DNA of 42,342 nucleotides from Acetobacteraceae bacterium (GTDB lineage: Bacteria; Pseudomonadota; Alphaproteobacteria; Acetobacterales; Acetobacteraceae): NCBI GenBank assembly GCA_947371015.1, contig CANBNK010000032.1, forward strand, positions 1 through 42,342, in the 5' to 3' direction. Below are positions 8,573 to 17,303 of the stretch, one piece after another. The notes under the pieces are model-generated. The model worked only from the letters and a program-made list of their open reading frames with translations, had not been told where the DNA came from and made no database searches. Position 1 is the stretch's first letter, and each line of letters begins with the position of its first letter. Made by a program: the position numbers and the translations under genes.

Positions 8573-9358
8573 CTACGCAATCCCCGTGCCGAGCCGCCCT
8601 TTCCAGCCCGCACCGCCGATCATGGCCCGCAACGCCTCGACGCTCGGCGCTTCCGGCCGCAGGCACGCCTCCGCCACCCGCCAGGCCACCGCCAGCATGG
8701 AGGAGATCACCGGCACGCCGCCGTGGCTCGGGTGCCGGGCAATGGTGCCGAGCGTCGGCATCCCCGTCCCCAGCAGCACCACGGCGTCGATGCCGCTGGC
8801 GTCCAGCCCCTCCAGCGCCAGCGTCGCCTCGCGCGAACCCAGCGCATAGATCGGATGGAAAGCGCCCTCCGGAAGCGGCACCCGGGCGACGCGCACCACC
8901 TCGAAGCCGCGGCTCTGCCAATAGGCGATGCTCGCCGCCGTAACGTCATCCGGGTAGGGCGAGACCAGCCCCAGCCGCTTCGCCCCCAGCAGGTTCAGCG
9001 CGTCCCGTACCGAGCGTGCGGCGGTGATGAAGGGCACGTCCAGCCGCGCCTCCAGCGCCGCCACCAGCCGGTCCTCCTCCACGGCGCCGACGCCATAGGA
9101 AGCCCCGGTGATGGCCAGTGCATAGGCAGTGACCGGCGCGTTGTTTACCTGCGCCAAGGTGGTATCCAGCGCCGCGATGTACTGCACCATGCGCTCGGCC
9201 ACGCTGAGCTGGGCGTCGCCCATCAGCCGGGCCGCGATCCAGCCCAGGCCCGGCGGCAAAAGCAGCGCCGCTTCGGCCTCCACCGTCGTATTGGCTGGCG
9301 GCACCAGCAGGCCGACCAGGCCTTTCGGCGCATATTCCAGGGGAAAGGGCTGCTTCAT
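8573..9358 (-). CDS. Asp/Glu racemase-superfamily protein (maleate isomerase-like) lacking catalytic cysteines
   Basis: 261 residues. The fold is that of maleate cis-trans isomerase/arylmalonate decarboxylase: GLVGLLVPPANTTVE at the start, YALAITGASYGVG, FITAARSVRDALNLLGAKRLGLVSPYPDD and VVLLGTGMPTL. Members use one or two cysteines; here the first position reads AITGASY, with Ile83 where relatives have Cys, and the second reads GTGMPT. The only Cys in the protein is near the C terminus in EACLRPE. So the superfamily is clear, but a standard racemase/isomerase mechanism is doubtful. The ATG overlaps the TGA of the DUF1003 gene by 4 bases. Could be a decarboxylase, a lyase or a non-catalytic binding protein. 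Confidence 0.8.
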   Translation of the reverse strand: MKQPFPLEYAPKGLVGLLVPPANTTVEAEAALLLPPGLGWIAARLMGDAQLSVAERMVQYIAALDTTLAQVNNAPVTAYALAITGASYGVGAVEEDRLVAALEARLDVPFITAARSVRDALNLLGAKRLGLVSPYPDDVTAASIAYWQSRGFEVVRVARVPLPEGAFHPIYALGSREATLALEGLDASGIDAVVLLGTGMPTLGTIARHPSHGGVPVISSMLAVAWRVAEACLRPEAPSVEALRAMIGGAGWKGRLGTGIA

Positions 9359-9918
9359 GGCGGCGCGCTCCGTTGCTCGGGCAGGCTATCACTCCCGCGC
9401 CGCTCACGCAGCTTCCGCGCCAGGCTCGGCACCGTGGTATGCTCCCCCAGTTCGCGCGATTCCTGGTCAACCACCAGATGCTCGATCCCCAGCCCCACGC
9501 TCAGCCGGTCCAGCATCTGGATAACCTTGGTAGTCTCGCGCTCGGCCAGCAGGTTGACCTGCAGGTCGATATGGCTGCGCTCCTCGGCCAGCTCCGCCGC
9601 GCGGTTCTGCCGGATCAGCACGCAGCTCGCCAGGATCACCGCCTCCATCGCCAGCAGCAGTGCCAGCAGGGGGAAGGGATACTCGTCGAACACCAGCAGC
9701 CCCGGCACCCAGCCCAGGTTGTCCAGCGCCCACAGCGCGAACCAACCCAGGTGGAACAGGATGAAGCCGGCACTGCCGGCGACGTCGCCCACCTTCTCGG
9801 CAACCCGCTCCCGCCAGGGCAGCACCGAGGAGGCTTCCTCCTCCATCGCCATCACCGTGTCGATATTCTCGCTGGCCTGGCGCGATGGTTGCCCGGCCTC
9901 GTCTTCCGCGTCACCCAA
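9355..9918 (-). CDS. DUF1003 family membrane protein
   Basis: 187 residues. Two transmembrane segments (about 48-68, GFILFHLGWFALWALDNLGW, and 80-102, PFPLLALLLAMEAVILASCV) lie in the typical DUF1003 block GSxxFIxxHxxxF...FPLLxxxxxxEAxxxxxxxLIxQNRxAExxEERxxxDLQVNLLAE. The cytoplasmic tail is helical and charged. Function of the family is unknown to me. The start is a TTG (9918) supported by GGAGGG six bases upstream; the first ATG, at 9852, would remove 22 residues. The stop overlaps the racemase-like start by 4 bases. The MCP gene upstream ends 64 bases away. Confidence 0.85.
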   Translation of the reverse strand: MGDAEDEAGQPSRQASENIDTVMAMEEEASSVLPWRERVAEKVGDVAGSAGFILFHLGWFALWALDNLGWVPGLLVFDEYPFPLLALLLAMEAVILASCVLIRQNRAAELAEERSHIDLQVNLLAERETTKVIQMLDRLSVGLGIEHLVVDQESRELGEHTTVPSLARKLRERRGSDSLPEQRSAPP

Positions 9919-9982
9919 GGCCCGCCCTCCGCTTGCCGGCAGGCAACGCCCCGCTCCGGCAAAAGGTCAGGCACGCCGAAGG

Positions 9983-11332
9983 TCAGGCCGCGCGGAAGTC
10001 CGCGAGGAAGTCGCGCACGGTCAGGCGCAAGCCTTCCGCCTGGGTCGCCTGCTCCTCGGCCGCGCGCAGCACCAGCAAGGCCGACTCGCCGGTGCCCTTG
10101 GCGCCCTGGCCGACGCCGCTGATGTTGGCGCTGACCTCCCGCGTGCCGGCCGCGACATCCTGCACGCTGCGGGCGATTTCCTGCGTCGCCGCGCCCTGTT
10201 CCTCAATGGCCGCGGCAATCGCCGTCGCCACCTGATTGATCTCACCGATGGTAAGGGTAATGCCGCCGATCGCCTGCACCGCTTCCTTAGTCGCGGCCTG
10301 CAGGTCGTTGACCTGCTGGCTGATGGTCTCGGTCGCCTTGGTGGTCTGCGCCGCCAGGTTCTTCACCTCGCTCGCCACCACCGCGAAGCCCTTGCCGGCA
10401 TCGCCGGCGCGCGCCGCCTCGATGGTCGCGTTCAGCGCCAGCAGGTTGGTCTGCGCCGCCACCTGGCTGATCAGCCCGACGACATCGCCGATCTTCTCGG
10501 CCCCCGTCGCCAGCGCCTGCATGATCGCGTCGGTCCGCCGCGTGCTTTCCACCGCCTGGTCCGTGGTGCGGGAGGATTGCGTCACCTGGCGGGAAATCTC
10601 GTTGATCGAGGCGGTGAGTTCCTCGGCCGCCGTCGCCACGGTCTGCACGCCGGCATTGGCCTCCTCCGCCGCACTCGCCACAAGCGTGGCCTGGTCCGCG
10701 GTCTGCTCCGCGGTGCCGGTGAGCGCCTCGGCGGTGCCCTTCAGCGCCGCCGAGGCGCTGGCCATACCGCCGACAACCGTGGCGAACTGCGCCTCGAACC
10801 GCCCGGCCAGCGTCTCGATCCGTTTGTCGAAGCTGGACTTGTTCTCCTGGATGTAGATCGAGATGGCGATGTCCATGTCCAGCATGACCGCCTGGTTCAG
10901 CGCCTGCATCAGGCGGGCGGTCTTTGCCGCGGCCTCGGCCGGATGCAGCCAGCTGCGATGATGTGCCGCCGCGACGCCGTACAACGCCCCCAGCACGAAG
11001 CTGTAGCCGCCGATATACCAACGCGGCTCCAGCCCGATGCGGCTGTGCATCAAGCCGATCCGCCGGACCGAGGCGACATAGGCGTCATCGAAGCGGCCGG
11101 AGAACAGCGCGGTCCAGTGGCTTTGCTGCGCCTTGCCTGCGCGGTCCAGGCTGGCCTGGTCCTTGAACATCGCCGCCAATGGCGGAAAGCCGGCGAGGTG
11201 CCGGTAGAAGCTTGCTATAATGTCAGGCATGTTCTTTTGCAGCACGGGCATGAACTCGCCCAGTGCCATGCCGCTTTCCGGGGCCCAGCCCAGGAACTTC
11301 AGGCGGTCCGATATTTCATTGCTGTAGGCCAT
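9983..11332 (-). CDS. Globin-coupled methyl-accepting chemotaxis transducer (HemAT-like)
   Basis: 449 residues, soluble. Residues about 1-170 form a protoglobin sensor: the F-helix stretch [21 protein letters not shown] places the haem-ligating proximal His at 96, as in HemAT oxygen sensors. Residues about 190-449 are the MCP signalling domain with the hairpin core [40 protein letters not shown]. No membrane segments are seen, so it is a cytoplasmic aerotaxis/gas sensor feeding CheA. The frame is open to a GTG at 11341, but AAGGAGA sits against that codon and 10 bases from ATG 11332, which favours the ATG. No che or flagellar genes are adjacent. Confidence 0.92.
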   Translation of the reverse strand: MAYSNEISDRLKFLGWAPESGMALGEFMPVLQKNMPDIIASFYRHLAGFPPLAAMFKDQASLDRAGKAQQSHWTALFSGRFDDAYVASVRRIGLMHSRIGLEPRWYIGGYSFVLGALYGVAAAHHRSWLHPAEAAAKTARLMQALNQAVMLDMDIAISIYIQENKSSFDKRIETLAGRFEAQFATVVGGMASASAALKGTAEALTGTAEQTADQATLVASAAEEANAGVQTVATAAEELTASINEISRQVTQSSRTTDQAVESTRRTDAIMQALATGAEKIGDVVGLISQVAAQTNLLALNATIEAARAGDAGKGFAVVASEVKNLAAQTTKATETISQQVNDLQAATKEAVQAIGGITLTIGEINQVATAIAAAIEEQGAATQEIARSVQDVAAGTREVSANISGVGQGAKGTGESALLVLRAAEEQATQAEGLRLTVRDFLADFRAA

Positions 11333-11417
11333 TTTTGGCACTCTCCTTGGCTGACTTCCAAGGTGACTGTTCCCTCAAACAAGTGAAGCAGTGCTGAACG
11401 CCATGGCTGGAGCAAGG

Positions 11418-11452
11418 AAAAAGCCGGGAGCGCCGTGGGCTCCCGGCTTTTT
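11418..11452 (-). terminator. Strong intrinsic terminator of the gamma-glutamyltransferase-like gene
   Basis: A 14-bp stem, AAAAAGCCGGGAGC (11418-11431) against GCTCCCGGCTTTTT (11439-11452), with a 7-base loop. It lies just beyond the minus-strand stop at 11460 and gives a T5 tail on that strand. It separates the hydrolase transcript from the globin-coupled transducer gene, which therefore needs its own promoter in 11333-11415. Confidence 0.85.
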
Positions 11453-11459
11453 CCGCGGG

Positions 11460-13031
11460 TCAGGCCGCGACCGCACCGCTCCACGGCGACGCCAGGTCGG
11501 AGACGCCGACCACGCTGCCATCCGCGCTGCGCTGGATGATGTTCGGGCAGGCGAAGTTGATGGGGATCACCCCGTGGTCCACTTCATCCAGCGGGCCCAG
11601 CGCGCGCAGCGCGGCCAGCACCGCCTCGGGCAGCTTCCGATCCGCGGAGACGTGGTCCGGCCCGCTGACATCGATGCGCGGATGATGCGCCGCCGCCTCG
11701 GGGTCCATGCCGAAATCGGCGACGAAGCTGAGCAGCTGGAACACCGCCGCCATGATCCGTCGGCCGCCGGAGGCACCGCAGGCCAGCTCCGGCCGGCCAT
11801 CGGCGTCGGTGGCGATGACCGGGCTCATGTTGGTCAGCGGACGCTTGCCCGGCGCCATGGCGTTGGGCGTGCCCGGCCGCGGGTCGAACCACATGATGCC
11901 GTTGTTCATCAGCACGCCAGACTTCGGCAGCACGACGCGGCTGCCCATCGAGGACAGCAGCGTGGTCGTCATCGCCACCATCATGCCGTCCTTGTCGCAG
12001 ACGGTCAGGTGGGTGGTGCAGCTGTCGGCGCTGGGATTCTCGGCTTCACCCAGGCCAGAGAGACGGTCTGCATAGGCGGCCTTCATGCTGGCGGCCAGTT
12101 GCGCGTACCAGGCTGCCGAAGGTGCTCCGGTAAAGTCGGCCGCCGCCATCCGGCGCATCACGTCGCGATAGGTTGGCGTCGCGGTCAGCCCGTTGCTCAG
12201 CAGCAGGGTCCGCCCGCGCCAGGGCACCTTCACCGCCGGCAGCACCCGAGCTTGGCAGGCCGCCAGGTCGGCGGCCGAGACGAAGCCGCCCATCTCCTTC
12301 ATGTCCGCAGCGACGGCCGTGGCGATATCGCCACGGTAGAAATCCTGCCAGCCCGCGTGCTGCAACCGCTCCAGCGTGGCCGGCAGCGCGCCTTGCGTGA
12401 AGAAGCCGGTATTGCCCTGGTAGGGCGGCACCGGCGGAAGCCCATGGGGCAGGTAGATCCGGGCGCTTTCCGGGTACAGCCGCAACACAGCCGCCGAGGC
12501 CGCCACTTTCAGCGTGGTGTACCAGTCCTGCGGCAGACCGCGCTTGGCCAGCGCCACCGCCGGCGCCAGCACGTCCTTCCAGGGCAGCCGGCCGTAACGC
12601 TGGTGCAGCAGCGCGTAGCCCGCCACGGCGGAGGGGATCAGTGCCGACATCGGCCCATGGACGTTGCGGTCGCCCTCAACCTCCGGCCAGGGGAACAGGT
12701 CCATTTTCATGCGGCCCGTCATCGGATAGGCGCTCGGGTCCAGCCCGGCCGGCGCCACCGGGCCGAAATCGAAAGTCTCGCCCGGACTGGCGCCGCCGGC
12801 CACCTGGGCAAAGCCGATGCCGCCCAGCCCGCAATTCCACGGCTCCACCGCCGCCAGCGCGAAGGCGGCGGCCACTGCGGCGTCGGCCGCGGTGCCGCCA
12901 GCTGCCAGCATGCTGGCACCCGCCTCGGCCGCAACCTTCACCTGGGAGACCACCATGCCGCCATGGCCACGGGCGGCCGGCTTGGCCAGCGCCCAATTCT
13001 GCGTGACATGGGGGGTAGGGGTATAGGTCAT
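11460..13031 (-). CDS. Gamma-glutamyltransferase-family Ntn hydrolase, atypical substrate pocket
   Basis: 523 residues. The precursor is expected to self-cleave before the Thr of SCTTHLTVCDKDG (Thr339), giving large and small subunits with Thr as nucleophile. The N-terminal block GMVVSQVKVAAEAGASMLAAGGTAADAAVA and EPWNCGLGGIGF are family hallmarks. Residues that hold the gamma-glutamyl group in true GGTs differ: the D-x-R-E-x-A-P motif reads DFGPVAP (the Arg is lost) and PLSSM reads PLTNM. The enzyme therefore probably hydrolyses another acyl-amide. No signal peptide is obvious, although most GGTs are periplasmic. It follows the GntR gene by 68 bases on the same strand and is closed by the terminator at 11418-11452. 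Confidence 0.85.
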   Translation of the reverse strand: MTYTPTPHVTQNWALAKPAARGHGGMVVSQVKVAAEAGASMLAAGGTAADAAVAAAFALAAVEPWNCGLGGIGFAQVAGGASPGETFDFGPVAPAGLDPSAYPMTGRMKMDLFPWPEVEGDRNVHGPMSALIPSAVAGYALLHQRYGRLPWKDVLAPAVALAKRGLPQDWYTTLKVAASAAVLRLYPESARIYLPHGLPPVPPYQGNTGFFTQGALPATLERLQHAGWQDFYRGDIATAVAADMKEMGGFVSAADLAACQARVLPAVKVPWRGRTLLLSNGLTATPTYRDVMRRMAAADFTGAPSAAWYAQLAASMKAAYADRLSGLGEAENPSADSCTTHLTVCDKDGMMVAMTTTLLSSMGSRVVLPKSGVLMNNGIMWFDPRPGTPNAMAPGKRPLTNMSPVIATDADGRPELACGASGGRRIMAAVFQLLSFVADFGMDPEAAAHHPRIDVSGPDHVSADRKLPEAVLAALRALGPLDEVDHGVIPINFACPNIIQRSADGSVVGVSDLASPWSGAVAA

Positions 13032-13099
13032 CGGCGCGCTTCCCTGCGGTTGCCCGCATGCTCTCGCCTCAATGGCGCGGGGGCAAGTCCCCGCCGCGC

Positions 13100-13849
13100 T
13101 CAGCCGCTCGGTTGCCGCCGACGCTGGTCCAACGCCGCCTCGAAGTCGAAGCCCATGTGCCAGTTGACATGCACCGTCAGCAGGCCGGTCGCGGCCTTCA
13201 GGTCGCCGCGCTCCAGCGCAGCGATCAGCCCATCATGCTCGGCCGCCGACTCGGCCATGCTGCGGGCGGCCTGCCCGAGGCCCCAGACCACCGCCAATTG
13301 CCGCGCCAGGCTGTTCCACACCGCGGCCAGTGGCGCATTGCCGGAACAACGGCACAACTCGCCGTGAAACGCTTCCTCGGCCGCAACCACGGCAGCGGGG
13401 TCGCCGGTCTCCTGGGCATGGGCATAGGCGTCGGCGAAACGCCTGAGACCAACGAAGCGCTCAGGCCCACCGGGGCGGCGCAGGGCTTCCTGCAAGGCCA
13501 GGGTTTCGAGCGCCAGGCGCACGCGCATCACCTCCGCGACGCTGGCGTTGGAGACCTGCATCAGCCGCATGCCCTTGTAGGGCGTGCTGACAACGATGCC
13601 CTGGCTTTCCAGCAGGCGCAGGGCTTCACGCACCGGCACCCGGGAAATCCCCAGGTCGCGGGCGATTTCCGCCTCCACCAGCCGGTCGCCAGGCAGGAAG
13701 ACGCCACGCGCCGCAGCGCCAACAATGGCTTCGGCCGCCTGCTCGACCATGGTCCGGGGCTGCACGGGCAGTAACCGGCGCGGTTCGGCCAGGGCCGGTC
13801 CGGTCTCGCCACCGGCAGCGAGTCTCGCACGATGCTCGCGTAGAGCCAC
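13100..13849 (-). CDS. GntR family transcriptional regulator, FCD (FadR-like) subgroup
   Basis: About 249 residues from GTG 13849 (AAGGGA 9 bases upstream); an upstream TTG (13900) and an internal ATG (13750) are alternatives, so the N terminus is uncertain. The winged helix spans IVGAAARGVFLPGDRLVEAEIARDLGISRVPVREALRLLESQGIV. The C-terminal FCD ligand domain (LRMRLALETLALQ-type helix bundle) has metal-ligand-like His in EAFHGELCR, AEHDGLI and VHVNWH. Such regulators respond to organic acids. It is divergent from malate synthase G across 270 bases and upstream of the GGT-like gene, so either or both are candidate targets. Confidence 0.88.
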   Translation of the reverse strand: MALREHRARLAAGGETGPALAEPRRLLPVQPRTMVEQAAEAIVGAAARGVFLPGDRLVEAEIARDLGISRVPVREALRLLESQGIVVSTPYKGMRLMQVSNASVAEVMRVRLALETLALQEALRRPGGPERFVGLRRFADAYAHAQETGDPAAVVAAEEAFHGELCRCSGNAPLAAVWNSLARQLAVVWGLGQAARSMAESAAEHDGLIAALERGDLKAATGLLTVHVNWHMGFDFEAALDQRRRQPSG

Positions 13850-14119
13850 GCTGGGGGGTCCCTTCGAGGGGATGGGGGAGCGTCGGCAGACTAAATTCAA
13901 TCTGCTGGTTTAGGAAGCCCCGAGCCTCGCGACTTCGAGAGGGTGTTACTCTATTGCGACACGTGTGTGCCAGGAGAGACACTCATCCGGTGGCGAATTG
14001 ATCGCGCCGGCAGCCTCACCGCCGCCTCCCCCCTTCCCCGCCGCCGCATTGCCGCCTAGTTACCAGCCCTGGTTCAGGGCGGATCGGCCCCGGACACGAC
14101 AATGGCAGGGAGAGATGCG
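13850..14119. other. Divergent regulatory region between gntR-type regulator and malate synthase
   Basis: 270 bases without a gene. ACACGTGT (13959-13966) is a perfect 8-base palindrome within GCGACACGTGTGTGCC and is the best candidate operator for the adjacent FCD regulator. The rest, 13990-14090, is a pyrimidine-rich stretch in which I see no further structure. No convincing -35/-10 pair can be named on either strand. Confidence 0.35.
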
Positions 14120-16285
14120 GTGCAGGACATGGTGGAGATTGCTGGCCTGAAGGTCGCCCGGCCGCTGTATGATTTCATGGCGCAGGAAGCCCTGCCCGGC
14201 ACCGGCATCGAGGCGGCCGCCTTCTGGGCCAGCTACGCCGCCATCCTCGGCCAACTGGCGCCGCGCAACACCGCGCTGCTGGCCAAGCGCGACGACCTGC
14301 AGGCGAAGATCGACGCTTGGCACCGCGCCAACCCGGCCCGCCCGGTCAATCAGGCCGCCTATGTCGCCATGCTGAAGGAGATCGGCTACCTGGTGCCCGA
14401 AGGTGCGGCCTTCAGCGTTGCCACCCAGAATGTTGACCCCGAAATCGCCAGCATGGCCGGCCCGCAGCTGGTGGTGCCCACCAGCAACGCCCGCTACGCG
14501 CTGAACGCCGCCAACGCCCGCTGGGGCAGCCTGTACGACGCGCTGTACGGCACCGACGCGATTTCGGAAGCCGATGGCGCCGAGAAGGGCCGCGGCTACA
14601 ACCCGAAGCGCGGCGAGAAGGTCATTGCCTTTGCCCGCCAGGTGCTTGACGACGCGGTGCCGCTGGCCGGCGCCAGCCACAAGGATGCCAAGGGCTATGC
14701 CGTGGTCGGCGGTGCGCTGGCCGTCACTCTGCTGAACGGCAGCACCGTCGGCCTGAAGGACCCCGCGCAGTTCCGCGGCTACAATGGCGATGCCGCCGCG
14801 CCGGGCACGCTGCTGTTCGTGCATAACGGCATGCACATGGAACTGCGCGTGGACCGCGCCCACGCGATTGGAAAGACGGATGCCGCCGGCATCAGCGACC
14901 TGGTGATGGAAAGCGCGCTGACCACCATCCAGGACGCGGAAGACAGCGTCGCGGCGGTGGATGCGGAAGACAAGGTGCTGGTCTATCGCAACTGGCTGGG
15001 CCTGATGAACGGCACGCTGGAAGCCAGCTTCGAGAAGGGCGGCAGCACGCTGGTCCGCAAGCTGAACCCGGACCGCAGCTACACCAAGCCGGAAGGCACC
15101 GGCCTGCGCTGGCTCGCCGGCCGCTCGCTGATGCTGATCCGCAATGTCGGCCACCACATGATGACCGACGTAGTGACCCTGAACGGCGCCGAGACGCCGG
15201 AGACGATCCTGGACGCGATGTGCACGGTCGCCATCGCGCTGCACGACATCCGCGGCAAGAAGCTGAACAGCCGCGCCGGCAGCGTCTACATCGTGAAGCC
15301 GAAGATGCACGGGCCGGAGGAAGTCGCCTGGGCCAATGACCTGTTCGCGGCCGTGGAAGACGCCTTCGGCATCACCCGCGACACGCTGAAGATGGGCATC
15401 ATGGATGAGGAACGCCGCACCACGGTGAACCTCGGCGAATGCATCCGCGCCGCCCGCAACCGCGTCGCCTTCATCAACACCGGCTTCCTCGACCGCACCG
15501 GCGACGAGATTCATACCTCCATGGAAGCCGGCGCGATGATCCGCAAGAACGACATGCGCGGCACCGCCTGGATCAAGCACTACGAGGACAACAACGTCGA
15601 TGTCGGCCTGGCCTGCGGCCTGCGCGGCAAGGCGCAGATCGGCAAGGGCATGTGGGCCGCGCCGGACGACATGGCGAAGATGCTGGAACAGAAGGTCGGC
15701 CATCCGAAGGCCGGCGCCAACACCGCCTGGGTGCCCAGCCCGACCGCCGCCACGCTGCACGCGCTGCACTACCACCAGGTGAACGTCAGCGCCCGCCAGG
15801 ATGAGCTGCAGAAGGGCGGCACCCGCGCCGTGCTGGACGAGATCCTGACCGTGCCGCTGGCCGCCAACACCAACTGGTCGCCGGCCGATGTGCAGGCCGA
15901 ACTGGACAACAACGCCCAGGGCATCCTGGGTTATGTGGTCCGCTGGGTGGATCAGGGCGTCGGCTGCTCCAAGGTGCCGGACATCAACAATGTCGGGCTG
16001 ATGGAGGACCGCGCGACCCTGCGCATCTCCGCCCAGCACATCGCCAACTGGCTGCGCCACGGCATCACCACCGAAGCGCAGGTGATGGAGACGATGAAGC
16101 GCATGGCCGCCGTGGTGGACAAGCAGAACGCCGGCGACGCGCTCTACACGCCGATGGCCCCCGGCTTCGACGGCCCAGCATTCAAGGGTGCCTGCGAACT
16201 GGTGCTGCAGGGCGCGACGCAGCCGAATGGCTATACCGAGTTCATTCTCACCGCCCGCCGGCGCGAAGCCAAGGCGCGCGGCTGA
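14120..16285 (+). CDS. glcB: Malate synthase G
   Basis: About 721 residues, the normal size of the G isoform (not the ~530-residue A isoform). It condenses glyoxylate with acetyl-CoA to malate in the cytoplasm. Recognisable blocks: [21 protein letters not shown] near the start, the AHAIG and [21 protein letters not shown] region, [42 protein letters not shown] (catalytic region) and [22 protein letters not shown]. The first in-frame ATG is at 14102, but AGGGAG at 14107-14112 fits GTG 14120 better and family proteins start near here. It stands alone downstream of the divergent GntR regulator; no isocitrate lyase or glycolate oxidase gene is in the window. Confidence 0.97.
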   Translation: MQDMVEIAGLKVARPLYDFMAQEALPGTGIEAAAFWASYAAILGQLAPRNTALLAKRDDLQAKIDAWHRANPARPVNQAAYVAMLKEIGYLVPEGAAFSVATQNVDPEIASMAGPQLVVPTSNARYALNAANARWGSLYDALYGTDAISEADGAEKGRGYNPKRGEKVIAFARQVLDDAVPLAGASHKDAKGYAVVGGALAVTLLNGSTVGLKDPAQFRGYNGDAAAPGTLLFVHNGMHMELRVDRAHAIGKTDAAGISDLVMESALTTIQDAEDSVAAVDAEDKVLVYRNWLGLMNGTLEASFEKGGSTLVRKLNPDRSYTKPEGTGLRWLAGRSLMLIRNVGHHMMTDVVTLNGAETPETILDAMCTVAIALHDIRGKKLNSRAGSVYIVKPKMHGPEEVAWANDLFAAVEDAFGITRDTLKMGIMDEERRTTVNLGECIRAARNRVAFINTGFLDRTGDEIHTSMEAGAMIRKNDMRGTAWIKHYEDNNVDVGLACGLRGKAQIGKGMWAAPDDMAKMLEQKVGHPKAGANTAWVPSPTAATLHALHYHQVNVSARQDELQKGGTRAVLDEILTVPLAANTNWSPADVQAELDNNAQGILGYVVRWVDQGVGCSKVPDINNVGLMEDRATLRISAQHIANWLRHGITTEAQVMETMKRMAAVVDKQNAGDALYTPMAPGFDGPAFKGACELVLQGATQPNGYTEFILTARRREAKARG

Positions 16286-16334
16286 CCAACGACGTTTCCT
16301 CCCCTGCAATGCGGGGGAGGGTTAAGGTGGGGCC

Positions 16335-17303
16335 ATGCTGAACACAACAACCCGCCGCGTCCTGCTCGGCAGCCTTGCGGCGCCGGCCCTGGCCCACGCG
16401 CAAGCCGCCTGGCCCAACCGTCCCGTAAAAATCGTCGTGCCCTTCCCGCCCGGCGGCAGCAATGACACCATCGCCCGGCCACTGGCGGAACGGCTGACCC
16501 AGCGCCTCGGCCAGCCCTTCGTCATCGAGAATCGTGGCGGCGCCGGTGGCAGCATCGGTGCCGGCATGGTCGCCCAGGCCCCGGCCGACGGCTACACGCT
16601 GATGGTCACGTCCAGCAGCTTCCCGACCAGCGCGGTGCTGCAGAAAACGCCTTGGGACGCCGAGGGCAGCTTCGACGCCGTGGCCCTGCTGGCCCGCGCG
16701 CCGTTCTTCCTGATGGTGAACCCGAACTTTGCCGCGCAGGACGTTCAGGCGTTGGTGAAGCTCAGCAAGGAACGCCCGGGCAGCGTGGACTACGGCACCT
16801 CGGGCGCCGGCGGCATCAACCATTTCATTACCGAATATTTCTGCCTGGCCGCGGGCATCCGCATGAACCACATCCCCTACCGCGGCACCGCACCGGCGGT
16901 GACGGATTTGATGGCCGGCAACATCAACCTGATGATCACCACCGTCGCCAGCGCCAACTCCGCCATCCGCGAAGGCCGGGTCCGCTGCATTGCCGCCACG
17001 GCGGCAGGCGGCGAGTTGCCGCTCGGCGTCGCACCGGTACGCACCGTGAAGCAGCAAGGCGTGGACTACGAAGTGGCGATCTGGTGGGGCCTGCTGACGC
17101 CGAAGGGCGTGCCGGAAGCGCTGCGCCGCACCATCCACCAGGCCTGCAACGAAGCCGTGGCCGACGCCAACCTGGCGCGCATCTACGACGCGGAAGGCGC
17201 CAAGCCGGCCAACGCCCCCTTCGGTGAGTTCCAGCAGGTACTGCACGCCGACCTGGAACGCTGGCGCCAGGTCAAAACCGCTGCCAACATCCGGGCAGAA
17301 TGA
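16335..17303 (+). CDS. Tripartite tricarboxylate transporter receptor (Bug/TctC family)
   Basis: 322 residues with an N-terminal signal peptide (RRVLLGSLAAPALAHAQ). Family blocks: KIVVPFPPGGSNDTIARPLAERL, VIENRGGAGGSIGAGMV, APADGYTLMVTSSS, VDYGTSGAGGINHFITE and IPYRGTAPAVTDLMAGNINLM. Its stop overlaps the start of a CaiB/BaiF CoA-transferase gene (ATGA), a pairing which suggests that the imported carboxylate is activated to its CoA thioester by the neighbour. No TctA/TctB membrane subunits are present, so the partner transporter must be encoded elsewhere. AAGGTGG lies ahead of the ATG. Confidence 0.92.
   Translation: MLNTTTRRVLLGSLAAPALAHAQAAWPNRPVKIVVPFPPGGSNDTIARPLAERLTQRLGQPFVIENRGGAGGSIGAGMVAQAPADGYTLMVTSSSFPTSAVLQKTPWDAEGSFDAVALLARAPFFLMVNPNFAAQDVQALVKLSKERPGSVDYGTSGAGGINHFITEYFCLAAGIRMNHIPYRGTAPAVTDLMAGNINLMITTVASANSAIREGRVRCIAATAAGGELPLGVAPVRTVKQQGVDYEVAIWWGLLTPKGVPEALRRTIHQACNEAVADANLARIYDAEGAKPANAPFGEFQQVLHADLERWRQVKTAANIRAE

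Noticed and set aside
7865-11386. A 1173-codon open frame on the plus strand
   Set aside because: Antisense to four genes with clear families; the composition is Arg/His/Gly-rich with no domain, a shadow of high-GC codon use.
13075-13099. GC-rich imperfect hairpin between the GntR gene and the GGT-like gene as terminator
   Set aside because: Stem has mismatches and a bulge and lacks a T-run, so readthrough from gntR into the hydrolase gene remains likely.
14060-16309. A 749-codon open frame antisense to malate synthase G
   Set aside because: Mirrors glcB exactly and has His/Val/Gly-rich shadow composition.
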